Part shown: piece by piece, positions 27,150 to 36,655 of the stretch | Position numbering within the stretch: the stretch's first letter is position 1 | Layout of the letters: each line of letters opens with the position of its first letter | Source: Brevundimonas vitisensis | GTDB taxonomy: Bacteria > Pseudomonadota > Alphaproteobacteria > Caulobacterales > Caulobacteraceae | Assembly (NCBI RefSeq): GCF_016656965.1 | Contig: NZ_CP067977.1 | Coordinates: forward strand, 1,178,001-1,242,000 | Direction of reading: 5' to 3' | Length of the DNA stretch: 64,000 bases | Program-made: the position numbers and the translations under genes | Notes under the pieces: model-generated | Databases searched by the model: none | Seen by the model: only the letters and a program-made list of their open reading frames with translations | Told to the model about the DNA's origin: nothing

Positions 27150-28051
27150 CCCATGAGCCCGAAGTCCTGGTTGTCGGAGCCGGTCCGGCCGGGCTGACGG
27201 CCGCCACCTATCTGGGGCGGTTCCGGCGGCGTGTCCTGGTGGCGGACGGCGGCGCCCCGCGGGCCTGCTGGATTCCGGTCAGCCACAATATGCCGGGCTT
27301 TCCCAGGGGGATCACCGGCGATGCCATCCTGGCCCGGATGCGCGATCAGGCGGTGGAATATGATGCGGTCATCGAGCCTGGCCGGGTGGAAGCGCTGGCG
27401 CGCGACGGCGACGGCTTTGTGGCCAGGCTGAACGGCCGCGACATCCGGATTCGCGCGGTGCTGCTGGCCACAGGGGTGGTCGATCACCACCCGGACCTGC
27501 CCGGCGTTCAGGATGCCGTGAAGCGATCCCTCGTCCGCATCTGTCCGATCTGCGACGCCTATGAGGCGATCGACAAGCGCGTGGCCATCATCGGCAAGGA
27601 CGACCTGGGCGTGCGCGAGGCCGCCTTCATGCGGACCTATACCGATCAGGTCACCCTGATCCACATCGGCCCGGCCGAAGCCCTGACCGAACGCGCAGCG
27701 CTGGACCGGCTGGGCGTCACCCTGGTTGAGGGATCGATCGACGATGTGGAGTTGCAGGACGACTACGTCCGCGCCCTGTGCTGGGGCGGACAGGTCCATG
27801 CCTTCGACATGATCTATTCCGCCCTCGGAACCACGCCCAATGCCGAATTGGCCGAGGCTCTTCGCGCCGAGACGACCGATGACGACCTGATGAAGACCGA
27901 CGCCCATCAGGCGACGCGGATTCCGGGCCTCTATGCTGCCGGAGACGTCGTCCTGGGCCTCAACCAGATTGCGGTGGCCACCGCCGAAGCGGCCCTGGCC
28001 GCCACCGCCATTCACAACCGGCTGCGCGAACAGGACGGCTGGACCGTCTGA
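27146..28051 (+). CDS. Thioredoxin-reductase-like FAD/NAD(P)H oxidoreductase
   Basis: 301 residues with the N-terminal FAD motif VLVVGAGPAGLTAATYLGRFRRRVLV, a C-P-I-C-D site in the position of the thioredoxin reductase redox pair, an NAD(P)-binding stretch after it (KRVAIIGKDDLGVREAAF, with GxGxxG degraded to GKDDLG) and the C-terminal FAD box PGLYAAGDVVLGLNQIAVA. Close to the small TrxB-like family, which may use other acceptors. The coupled DUF1176 gene gives no further hint. Confidence 0.85.
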   Translation: MTHEPEVLVVGAGPAGLTAATYLGRFRRRVLVADGGAPRACWIPVSHNMPGFPRGITGDAILARMRDQAVEYDAVIEPGRVEALARDGDGFVARLNGRDIRIRAVLLATGVVDHHPDLPGVQDAVKRSLVRICPICDAYEAIDKRVAIIGKDDLGVREAAFMRTYTDQVTLIHIGPAEALTERAALDRLGVTLVEGSIDDVELQDDYVRALCWGGQVHAFDMIYSALGTTPNAELAEALRAETTDDDLMKTDAHQATRIPGLYAAGDVVLGLNQIAVATAEAALAATAIHNRLREQDGWTV

Positions 28052-28055
28052 AACG

Positions 28056-28087
28056 AAAAAGGCCCCGGATCGCTCCGGGGCCTTTCT
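28056..28087. terminator. Bidirectional terminator between the flavoprotein gene and rpsD
   Basis: AAAGGCCCCGGA/TCCGGGGCCTTT, a 12-bp stem around TCGC, flanked by A/T runs on both sides (AAAAA on the left, TTTCTT on the right). It can serve both convergent genes. Confidence 0.88.
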
Positions 28088-28117
28088 TGTTGGTGCGCGC
28101 GAGGCGCGGTGTCCGAC

Positions 28118-28735
28118 TTAGGACGAGTAGTATTCGACGACCAGGTTCGGCTCCATCTTCACCGGGAACGGCACATCGGCCAGTTCCGGCACGCGGACGA
28201 AGCGGACCGAGAAGCCGCGGTCACCCAGCTCCAGATAGTCGGGAACGTCGCGTTCGCCGGACTGCTGGGCTTCCAGGACCAGGGCCATCGAGCGGCTCTT
28301 TTCCTTGATCTCGACGACGTCACCGACCTTCACGCGGTAGGAGGCGATGTTCACCTTCTTGCCGTTGACGGTCACATGGCCGTGGTTGACGAACTGGCGG
28401 GCGGCCCAGACGGTCGGGACGAACTTGCCGCGATAGACGACGGCGTCCAGACGCTGCTCCAGCAGACCGATCAGGGCCTCGGCGGTGTTGCCCTTCTTGC
28501 GGGCGGCCTCGTCATAGGTGCGGGCGAATTGCTTCTCGGTGATGTTGCCGTAGTAGCCCTTCAGCTTCTGCTTGGCCTTCAGCTGCAGGCCGAAGTCGGA
28601 AACCTTGGACTTGCGGCGCTGGCCGTGCTGGCCGGGGCCGTACTGACGCTTGTTGACCGGGGACTTGGAACGGCCCCACAGGTTTTCACCCATGGCGCGG
28701 TCGATCTTGTATTTGGCGCTGTGGCGCTTGGACAT
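28118..28735 (-). CDS. rpsD: 30S ribosomal protein S4
   Basis: 205 residues. It begins [26 protein letters not shown] and contains the S4 RNA-binding domain ([44 protein letters not shown]). Alphaproteobacterial S4 is normally encoded alone, as here, rather than in the S13-alpha operon. Initiates 30S assembly on 16S rRNA. Upstream 190 bp contain a GGAGGGAC-rich hairpin but no gene. Confidence 0.98.
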   Translation of the reverse strand: MSKRHSAKYKIDRAMGENLWGRSKSPVNKRQYGPGQHGQRRKSKVSDFGLQLKAKQKLKGYYGNITEKQFARTYDEAARKKGNTAEALIGLLEQRLDAVVYRGKFVPTVWAARQFVNHGHVTVNGKKVNIASYRVKVGDVVEIKEKSRSMALVLEAQQSGERDVPDYLELGDRGFSVRFVRVPELADVPFPVKMEPNLVVEYYSS

Positions 28736-28925
28736 TCGTATCTCGTCATCTGGATGCGGCCCGGCCCCTCCCCGAATGGAGGGACGATCTCAACGGCGGT
28801 CCACGCATCGTCCGTAATGGTCTTCGCGCCTTCGGTCGAAACCGAATGCGAGAAGGCCGGGCTTATGGCGGTGTCAGGTCGATGAGTCAATCGCGTGCGG
28901 GACAGGCGCGCTCTGCCGAAATTCT

Positions 28926-30530
28926 TCACGACCCCGCCAGGGACATTTCGATCAGCACGACATCATAGGTGCTCATCGGCAGAACCAGCCGGGCGCGCCC
29001 GTCGCGATCCGCGACCACCTCGACCATCACCGGTTCGTCCCGCGTCAGGCCCTGCAGCGTGGTCAGCTGGTCGGGCGTCAGGTCCTCGGGACGGCCCATC
29101 TCCAGATAGGCGGTGTAGGCATCGTTGTGACGGAAGCCCGTGCGCCGGACACTGACCGCGTGACGCCCCGGCGGCAGACCCGACAGGCTGAGGACCAGCG
29201 GCTCCATCGGCCGCGACGGCTGCACCGCCCGGAAGAAGGGCCGATTGCTGACCGGCTGGTCCGGGGTCTCGTAATGCCAGACCAGGACCCGCAGCCGTCC
29301 CTCGTCCAGGGTGGCGATGGATTGGGCGTCGCCCGTCGCCAGTTCATTGTCTCCCAAGCCGTTGAGATAGCGATAGGCAAACCAGGTCGGCTTGCGGATC
29401 CCGTCCGGCGTCATCAGTCCGAACCCGCCGTCGAAAGGCCGTGTCTGCGGGCCCGGCTCTTCGAACAGGTCGCTGAAGGTCCAGTAGCTCATGCCCTGCA
29501 CATAGCCCTCGCTCTGACGCAGCTTGGTCAGGACGAAGGCCGCATTGATGTGACTGTCATGGACCGGATCGCGCGGGTTGTAGCTGCTGCTCCATTCGGT
29601 GAAGAAGATGGGCAGGCCGGGCAGGTGCGATGCCCTGACCTGCGCGTGCACACGGCGCACATCGCCGACGACGGAATCGGGGCTGGGCGACAGCTTGTTG
29701 TCGCCCTCCCCCTTCTCATCCAGGAAGCCGCCCTCGACGCCATAGGTGTGGGTGGTGATGAAGTCGACCGGCACGTCGTTGCGGCGCGCATAGTCGAGAA
29801 ACTCGGGGATCCACGCTGCCCCAGCCGTCGCCGGTCCCCCGACCCGAAGCGCCGGATCGATCGCCTTGATGACCCGCGCCGTGCGGGCATAGTAGGCGAA
29901 ATAGGCCGCCTGGTCCGCGCGCTCCCAGAAGCCGTCCAGGTTCGGCTCGTTCCAGAACTCAAAATACCAGGTCCGCACCTCCTGCGCGCCATAGCGGGCG
30001 ATCAGGTGGCGCACAAAGGCGTCAATCAGACCGTCCCACTTCTCGGGCTGGGGATGGGAGGTATTGCCCTGCCAGTAGAAGATCGTCTGATCCGAGGTCT
30101 TCATCGCATCGGGGGTGAAACCCAGCTCGATGAACGGCTTGATCCCTAGGCTCAGGAACCGGTCGTACATCGCATCGATGCGGCTGAAGTCATAGATCGA
30201 CTGGCCGTCCACCTCGCGATAGACGCCCAGGTCGTCGTGGAAGATGTCGTGCAGGCGGATGTAGCGGAAGCCCAGTTCGTTCTGGACCGTCGCCAACTGC
30301 GCCAGGGTGTCCTCGCGTGAGGTGGTCCCGGGATAGTCGGCACCGATGGAGTATTCCGCCATCCTGATACGGGGCGTAACCGGCCCGTCCAGATCCAGGA
30401 CGATCTGGCGCCCCTCGGCCGGCTGCTCCCCCGGCACTGGAGTAGCGCAGGCCCCCGTCCCCAGGACCAACCCGGCCAGCAGAGCCAAGGCCAGGCCTCG
30501 TCCCGCCGAACGCTTGTTATCCTTGCGCAT
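28926..30530 (-). CDS. GH39 beta-xylosidase, lipoprotein
   Basis: About 534 residues starting MRKDNKRSAGRGLALALLAGLVLGTGACATP, a lipoprotein signal with lipobox GTGAC. GH39 features include FIELGFTPDAM, the catalytic acid/base in TWYFEFWNEPNLDGFW and the nucleophile Glu in IFFTEWSSSYNPRDPVHDS. The start has a strong GGAGGG ribosome site; the longer ATG at 30551 lacks one. It releases xylose from xylo-oligosaccharides. A XylR-like operator lies 34 bp upstream, so xylose control is likely. It stands alone. Confidence 0.93.
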   Translation of the reverse strand: MRKDNKRSAGRGLALALLAGLVLGTGACATPVPGEQPAEGRQIVLDLDGPVTPRIRMAEYSIGADYPGTTSREDTLAQLATVQNELGFRYIRLHDIFHDDLGVYREVDGQSIYDFSRIDAMYDRFLSLGIKPFIELGFTPDAMKTSDQTIFYWQGNTSHPQPEKWDGLIDAFVRHLIARYGAQEVRTWYFEFWNEPNLDGFWERADQAAYFAYYARTARVIKAIDPALRVGGPATAGAAWIPEFLDYARRNDVPVDFITTHTYGVEGGFLDEKGEGDNKLSPSPDSVVGDVRRVHAQVRASHLPGLPIFFTEWSSSYNPRDPVHDSHINAAFVLTKLRQSEGYVQGMSYWTFSDLFEEPGPQTRPFDGGFGLMTPDGIRKPTWFAYRYLNGLGDNELATGDAQSIATLDEGRLRVLVWHYETPDQPVSNRPFFRAVQPSRPMEPLVLSLSGLPPGRHAVSVRRTGFRHNDAYTAYLEMGRPEDLTPDQLTTLQGLTRDEPVMVEVVADRDGRARLVLPMSTYDVVLIEMSLAGS

Positions 30531-30563
30531 CGCACCCTCCCCGAGTGTCAATCTTCAGGGGAA

Positions 30564-30577
30564 TGTTAGCGCTACCA
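30564..30577. promoter_or_regulatory. XylR/LacI-type operator TGTTAGCGCTACCA
   Basis: TGTTAGCGCTACCA is a near-palindrome (one mismatch) centred on GC, the form I remember for the Caulobacter XylR operator. It lies 34 bp before the start of the GH39 xylosidase gene, which fits xylose-dependent repression. The cognate regulator is not in the window. Confidence 0.78.
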
Positions 30578-30642
30578 ATCTACGTAGCAACCCCTGCCTG
30601 ACGCGAGGCGGCGGCGGGGCGTTCGATCGACATTTGTCTCGC

Positions 30643-30685
30643 CCGTCATCCCGGGATCGGCGTCGCCAGAACCCCGGGATGACGG
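30643..30685. repeat. Inverted repeat CCGTCATCCCGGG
   Basis: CCGTCATCCCGGG (30643-30655) and its exact complement CCCGGGATGACGG (30673-30685) are separated by 17 bp. They lie in the gap between the divergent xylosidase promoter and the superoxide dismutase end, without a T-run. CGTCATCCCGGG repeats of this form occur in several alphaproteobacteria; it may be a REP-like element or a 3' stabiliser for the dismutase transcript. Confidence 0.72.
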
Positions 30686-30730
30686 CGATTGAGGATCAGC
30701 AGCGCGCGAGGCGCTGAGCCTTAGTCAGAA

Positions 30731-31345
30731 CTAGGCGGTGGCCTCGGCGAACAGGGCGTTGGCCTTGTTCCAGTTCACCACCGACCAGAAGGCCTTCAGA
30801 TAGTCTGCGCGGCGATTCTGATACTTCAGATAGTAGGCGTGCTCCCACACATCGGCACCCAGGACGACGGCACCCTTTTCGTCCGCGACGTCCATCAGCG
30901 GATTGTCCTGGTTGGGGGTCGAGGTGACTTTCAGCTTGCCGTCCTGCACGATCAGCCAGGCCCAGCCCGAGCCGAACTGCGCGGCACCGGCGGCATTGAA
31001 GGCTTCCTTGAACTTGTCCAGGCCGCCGAGGTCGCGATCAATGGCAGCCGCAAGCTCGGCCGACGGTTCACCCGCCTGATCGGCCGGAGCCAGCAGTTCC
31101 CAGAACAGGCTGTGGTTCCAGTGACCGCCGCCGTTGTTGCGCACCGCCTTGGGCAGTTTCGACATCCCGGCGAACAGCTCTTCCAGAGACTTGCCCTCCA
31201 GGGACGGATCGGCAGCCACGGCCTCGTTCAGCTTATCGACATAGGCCTGGTGGTGCTTGTCGTGATGGAATTCCATCGTCGCCTTGTCGATCGCCGGCTC
31301 CAGCGCATCATAGGCATAGGGCAGCGGCGGCAGGGTGAAAGCCAT
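30731..31345 (-). CDS. Superoxide dismutase (Fe/Mn family)
   Basis: 204 residues. N-terminal [32 protein letters not shown] carries the first metal His; NHSLFW carries the second; [28 protein letters not shown] holds the Asp and last His ligands. [11 protein letters not shown] and [11 protein letters not shown] resemble the Mn-type (SodA) rather than E. coli SodB, so the metal preference could be Mn or either. Disposes of superoxide in the cytosol. Not tied to neighbours. Confidence 0.96.
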   Translation of the reverse strand: MAFTLPPLPYAYDALEPAIDKATMEFHHDKHHQAYVDKLNEAVAADPSLEGKSLEELFAGMSKLPKAVRNNGGGHWNHSLFWELLAPADQAGEPSAELAAAIDRDLGGLDKFKEAFNAAGAAQFGSGWAWLIVQDGKLKVTSTPNQDNPLMDVADEKGAVVLGADVWEHAYYLKYQNRRADYLKAFWSVVNWNKANALFAEATA

Positions 31346-31439
31346 GGGGAGGCTCCTCGTCTTTCAGGGTTAGCGATGCCCTTCAGATAGGCATCCGGAT
31401 GCCCAACCCAAGCCGTTCCCGACCGATTTCGTTCCGGAT

Positions 31440-32540
31440 TCAGCCGGGACAGGCCGCCGCAGCCTCGTCGGCGATGCGATCGGCGATGGCCTCGTCGATC
31501 GGCCCCATGATGACGCCCTCGCCCAGGGTGTGGCCTCGTCCGGCATGGCTGACGAAGGTGACCTGACCGGGGTTCATCACCCCCTCCCCTGCGGCCCTCT
31601 GCCGGGCCTCGCGCACCTGGGAGTCGATCTCTCCATAATGCAGGATCATCGGCGCGCCCCAGGCGGCATAGGCCTGGGCCAGGGGCCGATCGTCGGTGAA
31701 CCAGGTCTTCCACCAGCCCTGGGAGAACGCCGGGGCCTGGGCATTGGGATAGGGGGCCTCGTCCGGCGGAGCCAAGGCCGCAGCCTTTGTCTGGTCATAG
31801 AGGCCGGCCTGCACCGTTTCGACCATGGCGATGTCCTCCGGCGTCCAGACCCCGTCGGGCTGGATGAAGGGCACCATGGTCCCGAACACCGCAGAGGGGG
31901 TCCGCATCCAGTTGGCCTCGACCTCGGCATTGGTGACCGATCCGTCGCCGTCCGCATCCATCAGACGAAGGGATTCGGCATCGCGCCCGGACAGCTGCCA
32001 GCGCACGGCGGCGGTCTTGCTCTCCAGCGGCGCGCCCATGCCGATGATCAGGGCCGGCGGCGGTGCGTCCGTCCGTGCCACGCCCGCCAGATGCACCCCG
32101 CCTTCGGAATGGACGAAGAAGACGACGCACTGCGCGCCCAGCCCTTCCGGCGACCGGGTCCAGTCATAAAGGGCGCCGACGTCGCGGCTGAGGTTCTCGG
32201 CCGTGACGCTGGTGGTGGCCGCCGGGTCGATGACCTCAGTGGGGGGGACATTGTGCCGGACCCCCCGGCGGTCGTAGCGCACCGCGCTCAAGCCCCGCGC
32301 CGCGAACCGCTGGCCCAGATCGGCGAAAATCAGATCACGAGGGGTGCCGCTGGTTCCGAACCGGACATCGCGGTCGAAGGCACCGGTTCCGGCCACCAGG
32401 ATGACCGCCCCGCGCGACGGACCCGCCGGCCGGTCCACCTGGCCGTTCAGCACATAGCCGTCGACCGATGGCACGGCGAACGTCTGCGGACCGGAGGGAT
32501 CCTGAAGTCCCACCACCGCCGCCAGAACCCAACTCAACAT
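31440..32540 (-). CDS. Alpha/beta hydrolase with an EF-hand loop
   Basis: 366 residues, signal-like N-terminus (MLSWVLAAVVGLQDP). Alpha/beta hydrolase core: VILVAGTGAFDRD (oxyanion region), VRYDRRGV, FFVHSEGGVHLAGV with the likely nucleophile S145, and a C-terminal GRGHTLGEG with the catalytic His. The usual GxSxG is here V-H-S-E-G, missing the first Gly. Residues 195-206 (DADGDGSVTNAE) form a perfect EF-hand calcium loop within the cap. It lies at the 3' end of the formaldehyde gene row, 65 bp after the small gene. Substrate unknown. Confidence 0.82.
   Translation of the reverse strand: MLSWVLAAVVGLQDPSGPQTFAVPSVDGYVLNGQVDRPAGPSRGAVILVAGTGAFDRDVRFGTSGTPRDLIFADLGQRFAARGLSAVRYDRRGVRHNVPPTEVIDPAATTSVTAENLSRDVGALYDWTRSPEGLGAQCVVFFVHSEGGVHLAGVARTDAPPPALIIGMGAPLESKTAAVRWQLSGRDAESLRLMDADGDGSVTNAEVEANWMRTPSAVFGTMVPFIQPDGVWTPEDIAMVETVQAGLYDQTKAAALAPPDEAPYPNAQAPAFSQGWWKTWFTDDRPLAQAYAAWGAPMILHYGEIDSQVREARQRAAGEGVMNPGQVTFVSHAGRGHTLGEGVIMGPIDEAIADRIADEAAAACPG
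31923..31958 (-). other. EF-hand-like loop in the hydrolase gene
   Basis: Encodes D195-A-D197-G-D199-G-S201-V-T203-N-A-E206, acidic or oxygen side chains at EF positions 1, 3, 5, 7, 9 and 12. Confidence 0.8.
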
Positions 32541-32604
32541 CGGCGTATCCTCCAGACCCAGGTTTCAGCCTGACAAGCGCCAGGGCCGTCCGTCAAGCCG
32601 AGGC

Positions 32605-32847
32605 TCAGACCGGCGGCAGATTGGCCTTGATACAGTCGCGCACGGCCCGTCGCTGATCCCCCGGCGCGTTCAGCAGGTCCACGCCGCCCGCCTCGAATAC
32701 TGCCTTGACCGCCGCATCCAGACCCAGCGGCAGGGCCGCCACGACCCGCTTCTGGCCCTTGTCATGCAGGCAGAAGCCCAGCTCGGTGCACAGGGCCGCG
32801 AACATCGGCTCATGCTCGGGGCGGATGGGGTCCAGTTGCTTCGTCAT
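32605..32847 (-). CDS. Small hypothetical protein
   Basis: 80 residues: MTKQLDPIRPEHEPMFAALCTELGFCLHDKGQKRVVAALPLGLDAAVKAVFEAGGVDLLN... No signal, no membrane segment, no known family. It starts 6 bp after the fghA stop, so it is very likely in the same operon. Confidence 0.6.
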   Translation of the reverse strand: MTKQLDPIRPEHEPMFAALCTELGFCLHDKGQKRVVAALPLGLDAAVKAVFEAGGVDLLNAPGDQRRAVRDCIKANLPPV

Positions 32848-32853
32848 TCAAGA

Positions 32854-33693
32854 TCAGTCCTTCAGCCGCGCCGCGTGAAAGCCGACATGGTCCGCGACGA
32901 AACTGGCCATGAAGAAGTAGCTGTGATCGTAACCCGGCTGTATCCGGAGGGTGATCCGCTGTCCGACCGCATCGGCCGCCGCCTGCAGCAGTTCGGGCTT
33001 CAACTGGTCGGCCAGGAAGGGATCGGCGTCGCCCTGGTCGATCAGGATGTCGTCGAAACACCCCTGGCCCGTGCCGCCCTCGATCAGCAGGGTCGCGTCA
33101 TGGTCGGCCCAGACGGTCCGGTCCGGCCCCAGATAGGCACCCAGCGCCTTTTCGCCCCAGGGACAGCGCGTCGGCGAGGCGATCGGGGCAAAGGCCGAGA
33201 CCGAGCGGAACAGGTGCGGATGCCGCAGCGCCAGGGTCAGGGCCCCGTGCCCGCCCATCGAATGGCCGCTGATCGAGCGCACTTTCGTCGTCGGAAACTC
33301 CGCATCGATCAGGCCGATCAGCTCGTCGGTGACATAGGTCTCCATGCGGAAATGCGGGGCCCAGGGTGCCTGAGTGGCATCGACATAGAAGCCTGCCCCC
33401 TGGCCCAGGTCATAGGCCGGATCGTCGGCCACCCCTTCGCCTCGGGGCGAGGTATCGGGGGCGACGATGATGACGCCGTGTTCGGCGGCGGCCCCATAGG
33501 CTCCGGCCTTGGTGGTGAAATTGTCCTCGGTACAGGTCAGGCCCGACAGCCAGATCAGAACGGGGAACGGACCCTCGCCCGGCGGCACGAAGACAGACAG
33601 GGTCATGGGCGTGCCCGTCGCCGCACTGTCGTGCTTCAGATACCGCAGGGTGCCGCCGTGGACGGCGTGGGTCTTGGTCGTCGTCAAGGTCAT
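32854..33693 (-). CDS. fghA: S-formylglutathione hydrolase
   Basis: 279 residues from the ATG at 33693, the usual family length; an ATG at 33783 would add 30 unrelated residues. Esterase D family: HDSAATGTPMTLSVFVPP, WLSGLTCTEDNFTTKAG, SGHSMGGHGALTLALR with the nucleophile Ser, and a C-terminal YDHSYFFMASF with the catalytic His. It hydrolyses S-formylglutathione to formate and glutathione, after the class III dehydrogenase encoded 0.7 kb upstream. A glyoxalase-like gene lies between them. Confidence 0.95.
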   Translation of the reverse strand: MTLTTTKTHAVHGGTLRYLKHDSAATGTPMTLSVFVPPGEGPFPVLIWLSGLTCTEDNFTTKAGAYGAAAEHGVIIVAPDTSPRGEGVADDPAYDLGQGAGFYVDATQAPWAPHFRMETYVTDELIGLIDAEFPTTKVRSISGHSMGGHGALTLALRHPHLFRSVSAFAPIASPTRCPWGEKALGAYLGPDRTVWADHDATLLIEGGTGQGCFDDILIDQGDADPFLADQLKPELLQAAADAVGQRITLRIQPGYDHSYFFMASFVADHVGFHAARLKD

Positions 33694-33804
33694 GACTGTC
33701 GGTGTGGCGGATGCCGTCGTCAGGAACAAGCCCTCCGGCCTGCGGATTGCATCAGGCAGGAGGCTCGTCATGATCACCGTCACGGCAGGTACGGACCGAA
33801 CCCT

Positions 33805-33921
33805 ATGTTTCCAACCTTACGGACGGCCGTCGCCGACCAGCTGGCCGATTTCGAAGGCCACGGCCCCCGCGACATGGGCTGGGCCCCCAAGGATTTCGAG
33901 GACGCCGACGTGAAACGCTGA
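33805..33921 (+). CDS. Possible 38-residue ORF
   Basis: MFPTLRTAVADQLADFEGHGPRDMGWAPKDFEDADVKR. The codons are GC-rich at third positions and it fits the 230-bp gap between fghA and the VOC gene, but it points the opposite way and no ribosome site is visible. It may be a small real gene or the remnant of a longer one. Low confidence. Confidence 0.3.
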   Translation: MFPTLRTAVADQLADFEGHGPRDMGWAPKDFEDADVKR

Positions 33922-33926
33922 CCCGC

Positions 33927-34307
33927 TCAGCCCGCCCGGTGCACGGCGCAGATCTTGTTGCCCGACGGATCACGCAGATAGGCGACGTTCAGCGTACCGA
34001 ACGGGCTCTTACGCTCGCCCGGCGGATCCTCGATCGCCGTCCCGCCGGCGGCAATGCCGGCCTCATGGAAGGCGCGGACCGCGTCGGCATCGCGCGCGCC
34101 GAACCCGATCGTGCCACCGTTGGCGTGGCAGGCGGGCTGGCCGTCGAGGGGCCTGGTGATCGCAAAGGCCCCGCGCGGCGTCCGCCACCAGACCCGGCCC
34201 CGGTCGTCGTCAGCCCCCGCAGAAATGCCCAGCGCCCCCAACACCGCATCATAGAATTTCCGCGACGCCTCGATGTCGTTCGCGCCGACGGTGACGTGTG
34301 TGAACAT
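33927..34307 (-). CDS. VOC family (glyoxalase-like) protein
   Basis: 126 residues from the ATG at 34307: MFTHVTVGANDIEASRKFYDAVLGALGI, WWRTPRGAFAITRPLDG, FGARDADAVRAFHEAG, ending YLRDPSGNKICAVHRAG. It is a single vicinal-oxygen-chelate pair unit with a His near the N-terminus and Asp/Glu positions. It sits between the two formaldehyde genes and could act on a glutathione adduct; this is inference only. Confidence 0.88.
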   Translation of the reverse strand: MFTHVTVGANDIEASRKFYDAVLGALGISAGADDDRGRVWWRTPRGAFAITRPLDGQPACHANGGTIGFGARDADAVRAFHEAGIAAGGTAIEDPPGERKSPFGTLNVAYLRDPSGNKICAVHRAG

Positions 34308-34368
34308 GACGACCTCCCCTGCCTGAAGATTCCAGCTTAACCAGGTCCGTTTTTTAATGCAACGGACG

Positions 34369-35475
<1,107 letters not shown>

Positions 35476-35576
35476 GGGTCAGGGCTCCTGTTCTGGCGCG
35501 CGATCTAAAGGGTGCTGGGGCTCATGATCAACCATCCACGGGTGCCACCTTCGCCGATCGCCGCTAAGGTCGATGT

Positions 35577-35933
35577 ATGGAGCGCATTCGGTCGACATAT
35601 CTGCATGTCCGACGATGGGTCGACGGCGTGCTGTCGGGGCCTCCTCGGCGCTCTCAGCTTGTGATCGGTATTGCGTTCGTTCCCTATATTCCCGTGGTGA
35701 TTTTGCAGTCAGCGTTTATTCCGGTCTGGATACTCTGCACGGTCCTGGCCGCTGCCTGGACACTGTTCATCCTATGGCGCGCGCATCGGCTGGGCCGGGC
35801 CGGACACCTTCGCAGTGCGCGTCACTATGACCGCCACGGCAAGTTCGACCTGCCGCCCGAGTATGCAGCTTCGGAAAGCCATATGGCCCATCGCAGTCGC
35901 CAGAAGCGAAACCGCCGTCAGGCCACCCGATGA
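35577..35933 (+). CDS. Small membrane protein
   Basis: 118 residues with two adjacent hydrophobic stretches (LVIGIAFVPYIPVVILQSAF and VWILCTVLAAAWTLFILW) and a basic, His/Arg-rich C-terminal tail. No family recognised. Its TGA overlaps the ATG of cobB (ATGA), indicating coupled translation. Divergent from the dehydrogenase gene, 100 bp apart. Confidence 0.65.
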   Translation: MERIRSTYLHVRRWVDGVLSGPPRRSQLVIGIAFVPYIPVVILQSAFIPVWILCTVLAAAWTLFILWRAHRLGRAGHLRSARHYDRHGKFDLPPEYAASESHMAHRSRQKRNRRQATR

Positions 35934-36655
35934 TCCACCGTAATCTGGTCATCCTCACCGGAGCAGGCATATCGGCGGAGTCTGGCGTCCCCACCTTCCG
36001 CGCCGATGACGGATTGTGGATGGGGCACCGGATAGAGGATGTGGCGACGCCAGAGGCCTTCGCCCGCGACCCGGCCCTGGTGCAGGACTTCTACAACCGG
36101 CGGCGGCGGCAGCTGGCGACCGTCCAGCCCAATGCGGCCCACCACGCCCTCGCAGCCCTGGCCGCCCGCTGGACCGGCGAGCTGATGCTGGTGACCCAGA
36201 ATGTCGACGACCTGCACGACCGGGCCCATGCCGCCCAGCCGCCCGGTGCCGGTTTCCAGCTGATCCATATGCACGGCGAACTGCTGAAAGCGCACTGCAC
36301 CGCCACCGGCCAGGTCCAGGACTGCCCCGGCGACCTGGAGGCCGATCACCCCTCGCCCCATCATCCGGCGGGACGGATGCGGCCGCACATCGTCTGGTTC
36401 GGCGAGATGCCCCTGCATATGGAGCGGATCGAGGCGGCGCTGGAGGCTTGCGACCTGTTCGTCTCCATCGGCACCTCGGGCGCGGTCTATCCTGCGGCGG
36501 GCTTCGTCCAGCAGGCCCGGCTGGCCGGGGCGCGGACGGTCGAACTGAACCTCGAGTCCTCGCTGATCTCCGACCTCTTCGACGAGACGCACCATGGCCC
36601 CGCCACCGAAGTCGTGCCGGGGTTCCTGTCGTCGCTCAGGGCAGGCGAAAACTGA
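35930..36655 (+). CDS. cobB: SIR2-type NAD-dependent protein deacylase
   Basis: 241 residues. Sirtuin motifs: TGAGISAESGVPTFRADDGLW, QNVDDLHDRAH and the catalytic His115 in HMHGELLK. Tyr55 and Arg58 (DFYNRRR) match the acyl-binding pair of class III/CobB enzymes that remove succinyl groups. The zinc site is unusual: C123 and C132 are present, but the second Cys pair of E. coli CobB (CHCC) is replaced by HPSPHH. Deacylates lysines, producing nicotinamide and O-acyl-ADP-ribose. Overlaps the gene before by 4 bp and the convergent gene after by 20 bp. Confidence 0.93.
   Translation: MIHRNLVILTGAGISAESGVPTFRADDGLWMGHRIEDVATPEAFARDPALVQDFYNRRRRQLATVQPNAAHHALAALAARWTGELMLVTQNVDDLHDRAHAAQPPGAGFQLIHMHGELLKAHCTATGQVQDCPGDLEADHPSPHHPAGRMRPHIVWFGEMPLHMERIEAALEACDLFVSIGTSGAVYPAAGFVQQARLAGARTVELNLESSLISDLFDETHHGPATEVVPGFLSSLRAGEN

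Noticed and set aside
32150..32260. Possible frameshift in the alpha/beta hydrolase because GxSxG is incomplete
   Set aside because: The frame is intact on both sides and the catalytic His motif follows normally, so it is a sequence variant and not an error I can show.
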